From positions 248,001 to 312,000 of the forward strand of contig JADJLA010000002.1 in NCBI GenBank assembly GCA_016705695.1: a DNA stretch of 64,000 nt. The letters run 5' to 3'. Source of the stretch: Sphingobacteriaceae bacterium. Lineage in GTDB: Bacteria; Bacteroidota; Bacteroidia; B-17B0; Aurantibacillaceae. Shown piece by piece: positions 1 to 6,427 of the stretch (positions are counted from its first letter, which is position 1; each line of letters opens with the position of its first letter). The notes under the pieces were generated by a model, which made no database searches, was not told the DNA's origin, and saw nothing but the letters and a program-made list of their open reading frames with translations. The translations under genes and the position numbers were made by a program.

Positions 1-586
1 TCCCATCAACTACCCCGTTAATGGGTGATTTTATTTTTGAAAGCTCCATTTGCTCTTTTAGAGTTGAAATTTTTTTCTCTAAACTTTCCTTATTGTTTTT
101 AGCAGATAAAAATTGTATTTCCGTGCCAATTTTTTGATCCCACAAATTTTTCTGTTTTTCATAAACATCCGATGCAAAAGCAAGTGCGTTTTTTAGTTCC
201 TCTAAACTTTGCTTAAAAACAGAATTATCAAGTTCAGCGAGCACCTGTCCTTCCGAAACCTCATCCCCTTCATTCACTAATATACGGTCAACAGCTCCAG
301 CCATTTTACCGCTAACAGTTACATTTTCGTCACCATCTACACGGCCTTGAACATCTATAAAATGTTTGAAGGTTTCAAAAGTGATGGGCTTTATGGAGAT
401 GTCTTTTGTTTTTAGATTACTAATTGTTGTATCGCCACTTAAAGCAATCTCATCTTCAAGTTTTTTTATTTGCTCTAATAAATCAGAACTTTGCTGCTTG
501 AGTTTTTCCAGTTTGGCCTTTTTATCTCCCGATCCGCAAGAGGCTATTAATCCTGTTATGAAGATTATAAATACTAATTTTTTCAT
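1..586 (-). CDS. HlyD/MFP-family efflux adaptor subunit (3' end beyond window)
   Basis: This is the periplasmic membrane-fusion subunit of a tripartite efflux pump, linking an inner-membrane transporter to the TolC protein encoded just upstream. Translation from the ATG at 586 gives a lipoprotein-type signal (hydrophobic stretch ending ASCGSG, so Cys17 would be lipidated), a coiled-coil KLEKLKQQSSDLLEQIKKLE, then the biotinyl-lipoyl-like half motif (VDGDENVTVSGKMAGAVDRI, GDEVSEGQVLAEL). A second coiled-coil hairpin follows, and the frame leaves the window at SPINGVVDG, the start of the second lipoyl half. About 195 residues are visible of an expected 350-400. It lies 40 bases after the TolC gene, in the order TetR-TolC-HlyD. 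The transporter gene (RND or ABC) should follow to the left. The family is clear; the substrate is unknown. Confidence 0.9.
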   Translation of the reverse strand, partial: MKKLVFIIFITGLIASCGSGDKKAKLEKLKQQSSDLLEQIKKLEDEIALSGDTTISNLKTKDISIKPITFETFKHFIDVQGRVDGDENVTVSGKMAGAVDRILVNEGDEVSEGQVLAELDNSVFKQSLEELKNALAFASDVYEKQKNLWDQKIGTEIQFLSAKNNKESLEKKISTLKEQMELSKIKSPINGVVDG

Positions 587-626
587 ATGTAGTTGAGTTG
601 TTTTATTTTTTAGTTTATTCTTTAAT

Positions 627-1973
627 TTATTTTATTACACCTGTGGCCTTTTCGTAGTCAACTTTTGCTGTAAAATATTCGTACAAAGCATTATAATAAT
701 TGGTTTGAGCCTCTTTTAATGCCGTTTCTGCATTCATAACTTCAATGCTGGAACCACTGCCTTGCTCGTATTTTTTCTTTGCAACATCATAAACCTCTTT
801 CGCAAGTTCTATATTGGTTTTTTGAATATTTAATGTGTTCAAAGCGTTTAATAAGCTTGATTTAGAAGTTTCAATTTCCAAATCAATAGCATTCTTTAAG
901 TTATTCATATTGTTAACCGTCTTCATCAAATTAACTTTGGATTGCTGCAATCTATAATGATTTTGAAAACCATCGAACAACGGAAGATTTACAGTTCCTC
1001 CAATTATTCCGATTGGATACCATTTTTTGCTGGCGTCAAAAAAGTCAAACTCGTTTCGTTGTGCTTGTGCACTGTAATTACCATATAGAAATATGGAAGG
1101 TAAATATCTTAATTTACCTCTCTTCACATCAAGTTCGTTTAATCTTTGTTGAGATTCCAATAAAGAATATTCAATCCGATTTTTATAATTCAATTCACTA
1201 GAAGTAGAAATATCAAATACCGGAATATTATCAAGATGCAAGGAGTCTGTAAGGTTAATTTGCGATTTAATTTCCATTCCCATTTGAAATTTCAAAACAC
1301 TTTCCGTCAACCCAACTAAACGATCTATTTTTTCCTTTTCCGAAAGCAAATTATTATAAGCAACAGTTACACGTGTAACATCAATTTTCTCAACAAAACC
1401 ATTTGTGTTTAATAATTTGGTGTCTTCAACTAATTTTTTCAAACGATCCACATTAGCTTGAAGCAATTTCAACCTTTCTTTGCTCACTAAAGCGGTATAA
1501 TAGGCTTTAGTAATTGTAGCTTTTGTTTCAATTTGCGAACGCTGATAATTTTTTTCTGACAATTCTAAAAATGACTTTGAGGATTGTAAGGCAACGATGT
1601 AGTCGCTATTAAAAACAATCTGACTAGCCTGAATCGAGCCTGTAGCGTTGTATTTTACACCAAATTGCACTGGAATGTAGGTTCCGGGAGGTGCGCCAAA
1701 AAATTCTCCAGGAAGTAATTGCGTTGGTAGCTTCTCATAATCTTTAACATCAAAAGAAGAAGATATTTGAGGAAGCCCCATACCTGTTATTTCTTTTTTC
1801 TTATACCTTGAGGCATCAATATCCAACTCGGCATTTTTTATACTAGAGTTATTTGCTAATGCAAATTCAATTGCTTCTTTCAATGAAAGGTTTTTTGCAG
1901 GCTCGTTCTTATTTTGAGCAACTGTTTGAAAAGAGATGACAGCGCCAATTATTATTATTGAAATATTTTTCAT
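627..1973 (-). CDS. TolC-family outer membrane efflux protein
   Basis: This is the outer-membrane channel of the same tripartite efflux pump. It has 448 residues, normal for the family, with a signal peptide of about 20 residues (MKNISIIIIGAVISFQTVAQ). Two repeated helical OEP halves follow, each with long heptad-like helices (NLSLKEAIEFALANNSSIKN at the start; ALNTLNIQKTNIELAKEVYD near residue 385). The signature KYEQGSGSSIEVMNAETALK near residue 405 is typical of TolC proteins. Four bases separate it from the TetR gene upstream, so the two are surely co-transcribed, and HlyD follows after 40 bases. Cognate transporter and substrate cannot be told from the sequence. Confidence 0.93.
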   Translation of the reverse strand: MKNISIIIIGAVISFQTVAQNKNEPAKNLSLKEAIEFALANNSSIKNAELDIDASRYKKKEITGMGLPQISSSFDVKDYEKLPTQLLPGEFFGAPPGTYIPVQFGVKYNATGSIQASQIVFNSDYIVALQSSKSFLELSEKNYQRSQIETKATITKAYYTALVSKERLKLLQANVDRLKKLVEDTKLLNTNGFVEKIDVTRVTVAYNNLLSEKEKIDRLVGLTESVLKFQMGMEIKSQINLTDSLHLDNIPVFDISTSSELNYKNRIEYSLLESQQRLNELDVKRGKLRYLPSIFLYGNYSAQAQRNEFDFFDASKKWYPIGIIGGTVNLPLFDGFQNHYRLQQSKVNLMKTVNNMNNLKNAIDLEIETSKSSLLNALNTLNIQKTNIELAKEVYDVAKKKYEQGSGSSIEVMNAETALKEAQTNYYNALYEYFTAKVDYEKATGVIK

Positions 1974-1976
1974 AAA

Positions 1977-2597
1977 TTATTCGTCTTCATTTATTTGTCT
2001 GTATTTATTTATTAGTTTATGCCCTTTCAAAGTAGTTATGCCATGTAAATAATGATCTAATAATTCAATTTGAATATCCGCAATTTTGTATTTTTCTTTA
2101 TGAAATAACAAAGGATTTAAAGCCATTTCAGTTTCTTCAATGCGCAGCCTGGCTAAAATTTCTTTATTTATTGTAAGCCTGTATAAACCTTCTTGAATAC
2201 CTTTTTCCAAATTTTCCACAATCATTTGAAACAAAAAATTTTCTTTAAATTCTTTAAACTGTTTCCAAACAACAGGATGGTATTTTTGCAGATCATAAAA
2301 TACGTGTGGGTTTATTTCTGAAAACATTTCTGCTAAATGTTCCATTAAAAGAATAATCTCCTGTATTGAATTATTTGATTTTTTAAATATGTGTTCAAAT
2401 TCTTTTTTGTTTTCATTAATATTTTTTTCAAGTAGACATTCAATTAATTCTTCTTTATTCTTAAAAAATAAGTAAAGAGTTTTTTTCGACATCCCTATAT
2501 GCCGACAAATATCATCTACAGTTACTCTCTTTAATCCATACATAAAGAAAAGTTCCTTGGCGTCTTCAAGAATTTTATTTTGATGTCCTTTTTCCAT
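1977..2597 (-). CDS. TetR/AcrR-family transcriptional regulator of the efflux operon
   Basis: This is a one-component repressor, first gene of the TetR-TolC-HlyD operon and therefore probably autoregulated. The N-terminal helix-turn-helix is typical: VTVDDICRHIGMSKKTLYLF, followed by KNKEELI, around residues 25-55. The rest is an all-helical ligand-binding domain of about 150 residues that resembles nothing specific. I chose the ATG at 2597 (206 residues). An in-frame TTG at 2609 would add four residues, but it lies inside a good TAnnTTTG promoter box (2607-2614), so it cannot be translated from that promoter. A paired AAACTATG/CATAGTTT repeat straddles the promoter and is a candidate operator. 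The inducer is unknown. Confidence 0.9.
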   Translation of the reverse strand: MEKGHQNKILEDAKELFFMYGLKRVTVDDICRHIGMSKKTLYLFFKNKEELIECLLEKNINENKKEFEHIFKKSNNSIQEIILLMEHLAEMFSEINPHVFYDLQKYHPVVWKQFKEFKENFLFQMIVENLEKGIQEGLYRLTINKEILARLRIEETEMALNPLLFHKEKYKIADIQIELLDHYLHGITTLKGHKLINKYRQINEDE

Positions 2598-2606
2598 TAA
2601 GAGCGA

Positions 2607-2641
2607 CAAAACTATGAAAACTATTTTATATTACATAGTTT
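2607..2641 (-). promoter_or_regulatory. Putative promoter -7 box and operator of the TetR-TolC-HlyD operon
   Basis: On the minus strand TAGTTTTG (2614-2607) matches the Bacteroidota -7 consensus TAnnTTTG and ends nine bases before the ATG at 2597. An inverted repeat, AAACTATG (2609-2616) and CATAGTTT (2634-2641), 17 bases apart, flanks it, where a TetR dimer would block transcription. I see no convincing -33 TTG, so the call rests on the -7 box and the repeat. Confidence 0.4.
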
Positions 2642-2864
2642 CCTGTGTTATTAATTATTATACCATTCTTTTAACTATATCTATATCAGATATTTAAAAT
2701 TTATTTTCAGATAGATGTTTAAACGATAATTGTTTAAAGTATTTTATCGAATTTCCTCTTTTAAATTACACTAGGAGGTTATAAGTAAGGGTTGAATGCT
2801 ACAACCTATCGATCTTGCAATAGAAAATATAAATTTAATTGTCCCAGAATTTTGAATTTTTGGG
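2642..2864. other. Intergenic region between TetR and MarR-like genes, nothing recognised
   Basis: A/T-rich spacer between two divergent regulator genes. I see no RNA gene and no coding stretch that resembles a protein family. The string AGGAGG near 2774 has no start codon at a sensible distance. Confidence 0.5.
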
Positions 2865-2907
2865 TAGTTTTGTATTCAGAACAAAATCAAATTCAGAACA
2901 AAATCAA
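2865..2907 (+). repeat. -7 box followed by a 17-bp tandem duplication upstream of the MarR-like gene
   Basis: TAGTTTTG at 2865-2872 fits the TAnnTTTG promoter box. Directly after it the 17-mer ATTCAGAACAAAATCAA occurs twice in perfect tandem (2874-2890 and 2891-2907), ending two bases before the ATG at 2910. The duplication would fall in the 5' leader. Whether it is a regulator site or a neutral slippage duplication cannot be decided. Confidence 0.55.
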
Positions 2908-2909
2908 AT

Positions 2910-3351
2910 ATGGCTAAAGAGGGATTAGAGTTTTATTAATGATAGACAAAAAGCTTTAGTAAATATCTATTTTACAAATAATTGGTTGCATAATGAGTAC
3001 CATGTTGTCTTAAAAGCATACAACGTCACTGCTCAGCAATTTAACATACTTAAAATTTTAAACGAAGTTTATCCTAAGTCCATGATGGTTTCTACCATTA
3101 AGCTACAAATGCTTGATAAAAGTTCGGATATAACAAGATTGGTTGAAAGGCTTTTAGAGAAAAATTTAGTAGTTCGCAGGCAAGACCAGAAAAATAGGCG
3201 AAAAATTAACGTAAAGTTGAATATTATTGGACACAGCCTTGTTAGTAAAATGGATAAGGATATCAGAAATTTTGAGGGATTTGTAGAACACTTGTCAGAT
3301 AAAGAGATAAAACAACTTAATTCACTATTGAATAAAATTAGAAGTCTTTAA
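2910..3351 (+). pseudogene. MarR-family transcriptional regulator, frameshifted near the start
   Basis: The long frame encodes a winged helix-turn-helix regulator of the MarR type. The core YNVTAQQFNILKILNEVY is followed by the recognition helix and wing region (SSDITRLVERLLEKNLVVRR, QDQKNRRKINVKL) and a C-terminal dimer helix. A TTG at 2986 could start it (121 residues), but the missing N-terminal helix is encoded just upstream in another frame: ATG at 2910 gives MAKEGLEF, and dropping one T from the TTTT at 2931-2934 continues as INDRQKALVNIYFTNNWL into the core. The joined product, about 146 residues, has the usual MarR length. So this is a one-base frameshift, either a real lesion or a sequencing error. 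The target is unknown. Confidence 0.7.
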
Positions 3352-3446
3352 AAGTCCATTTAGGAGATTACCCAATGGTGTAAAAAAATGTTCTAATTGC
3401 TTATGGTGGAAAATCCTACAATGCAAAAGCACCGTTTTTTGTTTAT

Positions 3447-3614
3447 TCAAATGTGCAACACTTTAGGGATTTGATCCTGAGCAATTGTTAATCGCTCGGT
3501 TACTTGTTGCCTTGCCCAATATACATCCACATCGTCTTCAAACACAATGGTAATTACGGATAAACCAAACCGAGAAAAACTTCGGATTTATTTTAGTCCT
3601 GGAATATTACTGTT
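3447..3614 (-). pseudogene. Remnant of a CzcA/CusA-type heavy-metal RND transporter
   Basis: About 55 codons on the minus strand read NSNIPGLK-stop-IRSFSRFGLSV, then ITIVFEDDVDVYWARQQVTE and RLTIAQDQIP, before leaving the family and stopping at 3447. This matches the first periplasmic segment of CzcA/CusA proteins (consensus like VEEIRSISRFGLSVVTVVF and YWARQQVxERL). The internal TAA stands where these proteins have Glu. Nothing of the other roughly 1000 residues is present. It is a dead fragment, on the same strand as the efflux operon to the left, perhaps left by a deletion or by arrival of the element that starts near 4.1 kb. Confidence 0.75.
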
Positions 3615-4109
3615 ACCACCAATGCTGAAAACACTTCTCCGTAGACACTTTAACCTGTTTTGACACCAATTCCAATTTCAAACTTACGGACAGACAGCCA
3701 AAAAGCGGTGGACTGTTCCGCACTTCGTGAACAACATTAAATTGTAAAAAGGTACTGGGCGAGTTGTTTAATCTAAACTCACTTTGATGAACCTAAACAT
3801 CTTTATGTAGCATTTGAAAGCACTTCTCGGCACTTTTCGCCCAAATCGGTAAAGTGAGTTAAAACCCTGCCGTTACTTTACGCTAAAATCAGAAAACATC
3901 TTAAATAATTACAAATAAAACGAAAAAGATTGCAATGAACGTCAAAAATGCGGAAAGCGTAAAATACACTTGTTGCACCTTTGTTTTTGTAAACGATAAA
4001 CGCCAATACCGTTCAATCAGAACCAATAAGGTTCAATGCGTTCGGGAATAGGCAAACAGTAAAATACAGTAAACGACCTTTGAATTTTTAAACGTAAAAT
4101 AAAACAGCC
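3615..4109. other. Non-coding region at the left side of the mobile element
   Basis: There is no open frame with family resemblance on either strand. It holds two palindromic GTA-AAA-TAC sites (3957-3968 and 4057-4074, listed separately) and an 8-bp inverted pair CTCACTTT/AAAGTGAG about 85 bases apart near 3780-3860. Its base texture resembles the cargo genes downstream, so the left end of the element probably lies here. I could not find a duplicated attachment sequence. Confidence 0.4.
3957..4074. promoter_or_regulatory. Two palindromic GTA-AAA-TAC sites upstream of the cargo operon
   Basis: AAGCGTAAAATACACTT (from 3956) and CAGTAAAATACAG (4057-4069) are both imperfect palindromes around GTA-AAA-TAC. 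Three closer copies lie inside the gene at 4881-5915. A degenerate half-copy, AACGTAAAATAAAAC, stands at about 4091, just before the first cargo gene. They look like binding sites of an element-encoded DNA-binding protein. Confidence 0.45.
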
Positions 4110-4565
4110 ATGAAAGAAACGAAAGAAGAAAAAACAGAACAAAAACAAAGCGGAAATAAAACCGAAAAAACTTTATCAGGAACAGATGCCGAAAAAGGTG
4201 TTTGGGAAAAAGCAGCAGATACCATTGCCGGAGACAATAAATTAATGGGGTCTGTTTTAAAACTTGTATTAAGTCCTATTACACTATTGGTTGGTGTTGG
4301 ATTGTTGATCTATGCCTTTTTAAAATTAAAAGGGCAAAAAGAGGAAATAGAAAAATTGAAAGCAGAAAACCTCAAGCTAAAAGAAGACTGCACGGAGCTT
4401 GAAGAGGATTTTGAAAAAGTAAAGAAAAAGTATAAGAAGATAAAAACGTTGGCGGAAACAGAATCGGAGAGTCCGCTCTTGGGCATTGGTATTACTAATC
4501 ATAAATCTATACTGCCAATAAATCAATCGGAGAAAAAGAAAACGTATGAAACCGCTTATTTATAA
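4110..4565 (+). CDS. Hypothetical single-pass membrane protein with coiled coil (mobile-element cargo)
   Basis: The protein has 151 residues and matches no family I recognise. Visible parts are: a very polar Lys/Glu/Thr-rich N-terminus (1-45); one hydrophobic segment around residues 50-70 (LKLVLSPITLLVGVGLLIYA), which should span the membrane; a strongly charged heptad coiled coil at about 73-110 (KEEIEKLKAENLKLKEDCTE); and a Ser/Lys-rich tail. There is no signal peptide. It is the first of three same-strand genes in the element and overlaps or abuts the next, depending on start choice. The layout suggests a membrane anchor for a partner protein, but that is inference only. Confidence 0.6.
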   Translation: MKETKEEKTEQKQSGNKTEKTLSGTDAEKGVWEKAADTIAGDNKLMGSVLKLVLSPITLLVGVGLLIYAFLKLKGQKEEIEKLKAENLKLKEDCTELEEDFEKVKKKYKKIKTLAETESESPLLGIGITNHKSILPINQSEKKKTYETAYL

Positions 4566-4575
4566 AACTAAAGAA

Positions 4576-4860
4576 ATGGAAAATAAACTTATTGTAAAAC
4601 GCTACAAAATACCGGAAGATCTGCTGATGGATATTTTACGCATTTTGTTTGGTAATAATATCAAGCATAAAATTATCGGAATTCAGCAGCGACAAAATAT
4701 GGTATTATTAAATGTGAATTTTGATTTAAACACTATTATGAATAGAGAAGCCAAAGAAAACATGGAAGGAATATTAACTGATTACAGCGAATACATGAAA
4801 GGTTTGCTTGGCGATACAGTTTTGATGTTGGATGAAGAAGATGAAGAAAAGGAATATTAA
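4576..4860 (+). CDS. Hypothetical acidic protein (mobile-element cargo)
   Basis: No family recognised. I chose the ATG at 4576 (94 residues, start MENKLIVKRYKIPEDLLMDI) because it clears the upstream gene by ten bases. The ATG at 4546 would overlap that gene by 20 bases and add ten residues. The protein is a compact alpha/beta pattern with a hydrophobic middle (IIGIQQRQNMVLLNVNFDL) and a very acidic C-terminus (LDEEDEEKEY). It is soluble and has no signal peptide. It is followed after 20 bases by the zinc-finger-like gene. The three cargo genes share strand and tight spacing and probably form one transcript. Confidence 0.55.
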   Translation: MENKLIVKRYKIPEDLLMDILRILFGNNIKHKIIGIQQRQNMVLLNVNFDLNTIMNREAKENMEGILTDYSEYMKGLLGDTVLMLDEEDEEKEY

Positions 4861-4880
4861 ACCGATTAGAATTTAAAAGA

Positions 4881-5915
4881 ATGGAAAGCACCTGTTTATA
4901 TTGTGAAGGGCATTTTACCGCAATACGGTCGAGCAAAAAATATTGCAGCGATAACTGTAAGCAAATGGCATATTTTAAAAGAAATGGCTTGGTGCTTTCG
5001 GGAACAACGGAAGTTGAACCAAGTTTGCAAGTGCCTGTAGTAAGCGAAAAGCCCAGTATCACTTATGAAGTTAGCGTAAAATACGATAAGGAAAAAGATA
5101 CCGTAAAATACGGTAATGATGAGCTTACCGTAAAATACGATAAGGATGATCGAAGTGAATTTGAATTTGTACCACTGGCGGATACAAAAGAAGAAGAAGA
5201 AACCGAAATTCCAGAATCGAATAATGTAAGAGAGATCGAAAAGGAAACTCAGAAAGTTGAACCAGTCAAAAGATCTTTAATTATTGAGAAAAATCAGGAA
5301 GATGAAAACGAGCCACGTTATAAATGGATCAACAGTAAACTCATTGGTTTAATTGAAAAAAAATACGAGCAAAATTCCGGGGGCATAAAAATAAAAGAAC
5401 CATACGAATATTGGGAATACGAAGAAGCAAAATATATTGTGTGGGTAAACACTCGCTTTAGATGTTTAGCCGAGAGTTTAATTAAACTAAGTAATTATAG
5501 CCGAATTGACTACCACACTTTGGTTTGCATAACGGATGCGTTTAAACGATTAGTTGCAAGCGTAACATTTAACAAGCTGCCAAATGATTATCCTTTTAAA
5601 GAATTTATAATTGAACTTTTTCTTGGATTAAATAAAATGCTTGCTGATAAAGGGCATTTAAATATGCTTGCTTTCAAATTAACAAAGGAAAGAAAAGCAC
5701 AACTGATTTGTATTCGACATCAATTGATGTATCACACACCGGAAATAAAATTTTCTGAAATTGATTTTATGGAAGTAAAAACGCATGAAGAAAAAGTACA
5801 GCAATTCATCTCCGGTAAAAACGAAACAGAAAAAAAGAGTGATTGGCGATACAGATACGAATCATTAAAACGACAAGGATTATTAAAAAATCAACAACAA
5901 AATAAAGCAGCATAA
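4881..5915 (+). CDS. Uncharacterised protein with N-terminal Cys-rich zinc-binding motif (mobile-element cargo)
   Basis: The protein has 344 residues. The first 35 form a compact four-Cys motif (CLYCEGHFTAIRSSKKYCSD, then NCKQMAYFKRNGL; Cys at about 5, 8, 22 and 26), the pattern of a small treble-clef or FCS-like zinc finger. A low-complexity acidic stretch (about 40-150) contains three VKY repeats, each coded by the identical DNA GTAAAATAC. The C-terminal 180 residues are helical (WINSKLIGLIEKKYEQNSGG, SLIKLSNYSRIDYHTLVCIT) and match nothing I know. Position in the element and the zinc-finger-like start suggest a nucleic-acid-binding role, for instance element maintenance or regulation. That is inference; no catalytic motif is visible. 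Confidence 0.6.
   Translation: MESTCLYCEGHFTAIRSSKKYCSDNCKQMAYFKRNGLVLSGTTEVEPSLQVPVVSEKPSITYEVSVKYDKEKDTVKYGNDELTVKYDKDDRSEFEFVPLADTKEEEETEIPESNNVREIEKETQKVEPVKRSLIIEKNQEDENEPRYKWINSKLIGLIEKKYEQNSGGIKIKEPYEYWEYEEAKYIVWVNTRFRCLAESLIKLSNYSRIDYHTLVCITDAFKRLVASVTFNKLPNDYPFKEFIIELFLGLNKMLADKGHLNMLAFKLTKERKAQLICIRHQLMYHTPEIKFSEIDFMEVKTHEEKVQQFISGKNETEKKSDWRYRYESLKRQGLLKNQQQNKAA
5071..5144. repeat. Three palindromic GTA-AAA-TAC sites inside a coding sequence
   Basis: TTAGCGTAAAATACGATAAG (5071-5090), ACCGTAAAATACGGT (centred near 5107; perfect inverted repeat TACCGTA/TACGGTA around AAA) and TTACCGTAAAATACGATAAG (about 5125-5144) are spaced 27 bases centre to centre. They code for VKY repeats, but codon choice is identical in all three, and the same string occurs twice in non-coding DNA upstream. 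Selection therefore seems to act on DNA, as for an operator, iteron or partition site. Confidence 0.5.
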
Positions 5916-6107
5916 TATGAACCAGAAAATTAAAATCAGATCTCCTTGCTAATTATGGCAGGATAAAGTGTTCCGAAAAATGGTCATAAAACGATGCCGA
6001 AATACAGGCGGATTTAGGGCGCATTAGTGGGATTTCTTTATTCCAAAAGATGTACGTAAATTAGCTATCATATTGATAGTCAATATAATAATAAGATAAA
6101 ATAAGGA
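5916..6107. other. Spacer in the mobile element, no gene seen
   Basis: The 190 bases between the cargo genes and the short helical gene contain only scattered stops in all frames. An ATG follows the upstream stop directly but reads only about nine codons. I see no strong hairpin and no RNA gene. Confidence 0.4.
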
Positions 6108-6140
6108 TTGAACGAACGTGCGAGAAAGCAAAAAAGAGAA

Positions 6141-6401
6141 ATGAAAAGTGAGAGCGAAAATAACAAAGGATTAACGGTTGAAAAACTACGGATGATAAAA
6201 GGTTATGAAAGTGTAAGCGATGAACAAGCAAACAAGATTGTATTATCAATCAAAAAACTGGCTGTTCTTATATGCGAGCATCTTTCAAAACTAAAAAAGA
6301 GAAATGAGATCGATGAATTAAATAATTCAGGAAGTGCGAAAATAATTTCGTTGAATACTGAAAATAATAATTCAGAAATTGAATACAGAAAACAAGCATA
6401 A
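6141..6401 (+). CDS. Small helical hypothetical protein preceding the recombinase
   Basis: The protein has 86 residues from the ATG at 6141, which has the purine-rich AAAAGAGAA just upstream. A TTG at 6108 would add 11 basic residues. The conserved-looking part is GLTVEKLRMIKGYESVSDEQ followed by ANKIVLSIKKLAVLICEHL, two amphipathic helices with a spacing I associate with small proteins encoded beside recombinases in Bacteroidota elements. I cannot name a family. The C-terminal third is low complexity (Asn/Ser/Glu). It ends 26 bases before the recombinase and probably shares its transcript. It may be a recombination accessory factor, but this is inference from position. Confidence 0.5.
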   Translation: MKSESENNKGLTVEKLRMIKGYESVSDEQANKIVLSIKKLAVLICEHLSKLKKRNEIDELNNSGSAKIISLNTENNNSEIEYRKQA

Positions 6402-6413
6402 TAAATAATAAAA

Positions 6414-6427
6414 AGAAAGGAGGCAAA
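6414..6427 (+). promoter_or_regulatory. Strong Shine-Dalgarno sequence of the recombinase gene
   Basis: AGAAAGGAGG (6414-6423) ends four bases before the ATG at 6428. Almost no other start in this window has such a purine-rich site, as usual for Bacteroidota. This fixes the recombinase start and suggests the element has travelled among SD-using hosts. Confidence 0.7.

Noticed and set aside
4736..5062. 108-codon frame antisense to the cargo genes
   Set aside because: Overlaps two plausible plus-strand genes and has no recognisable features.
3957..5144. GTAAAATAC repeats as a CRISPR array
   Set aside because: Units are short and palindromic, spacing is irregular and three copies are inside a coding frame; there are no cas genes.
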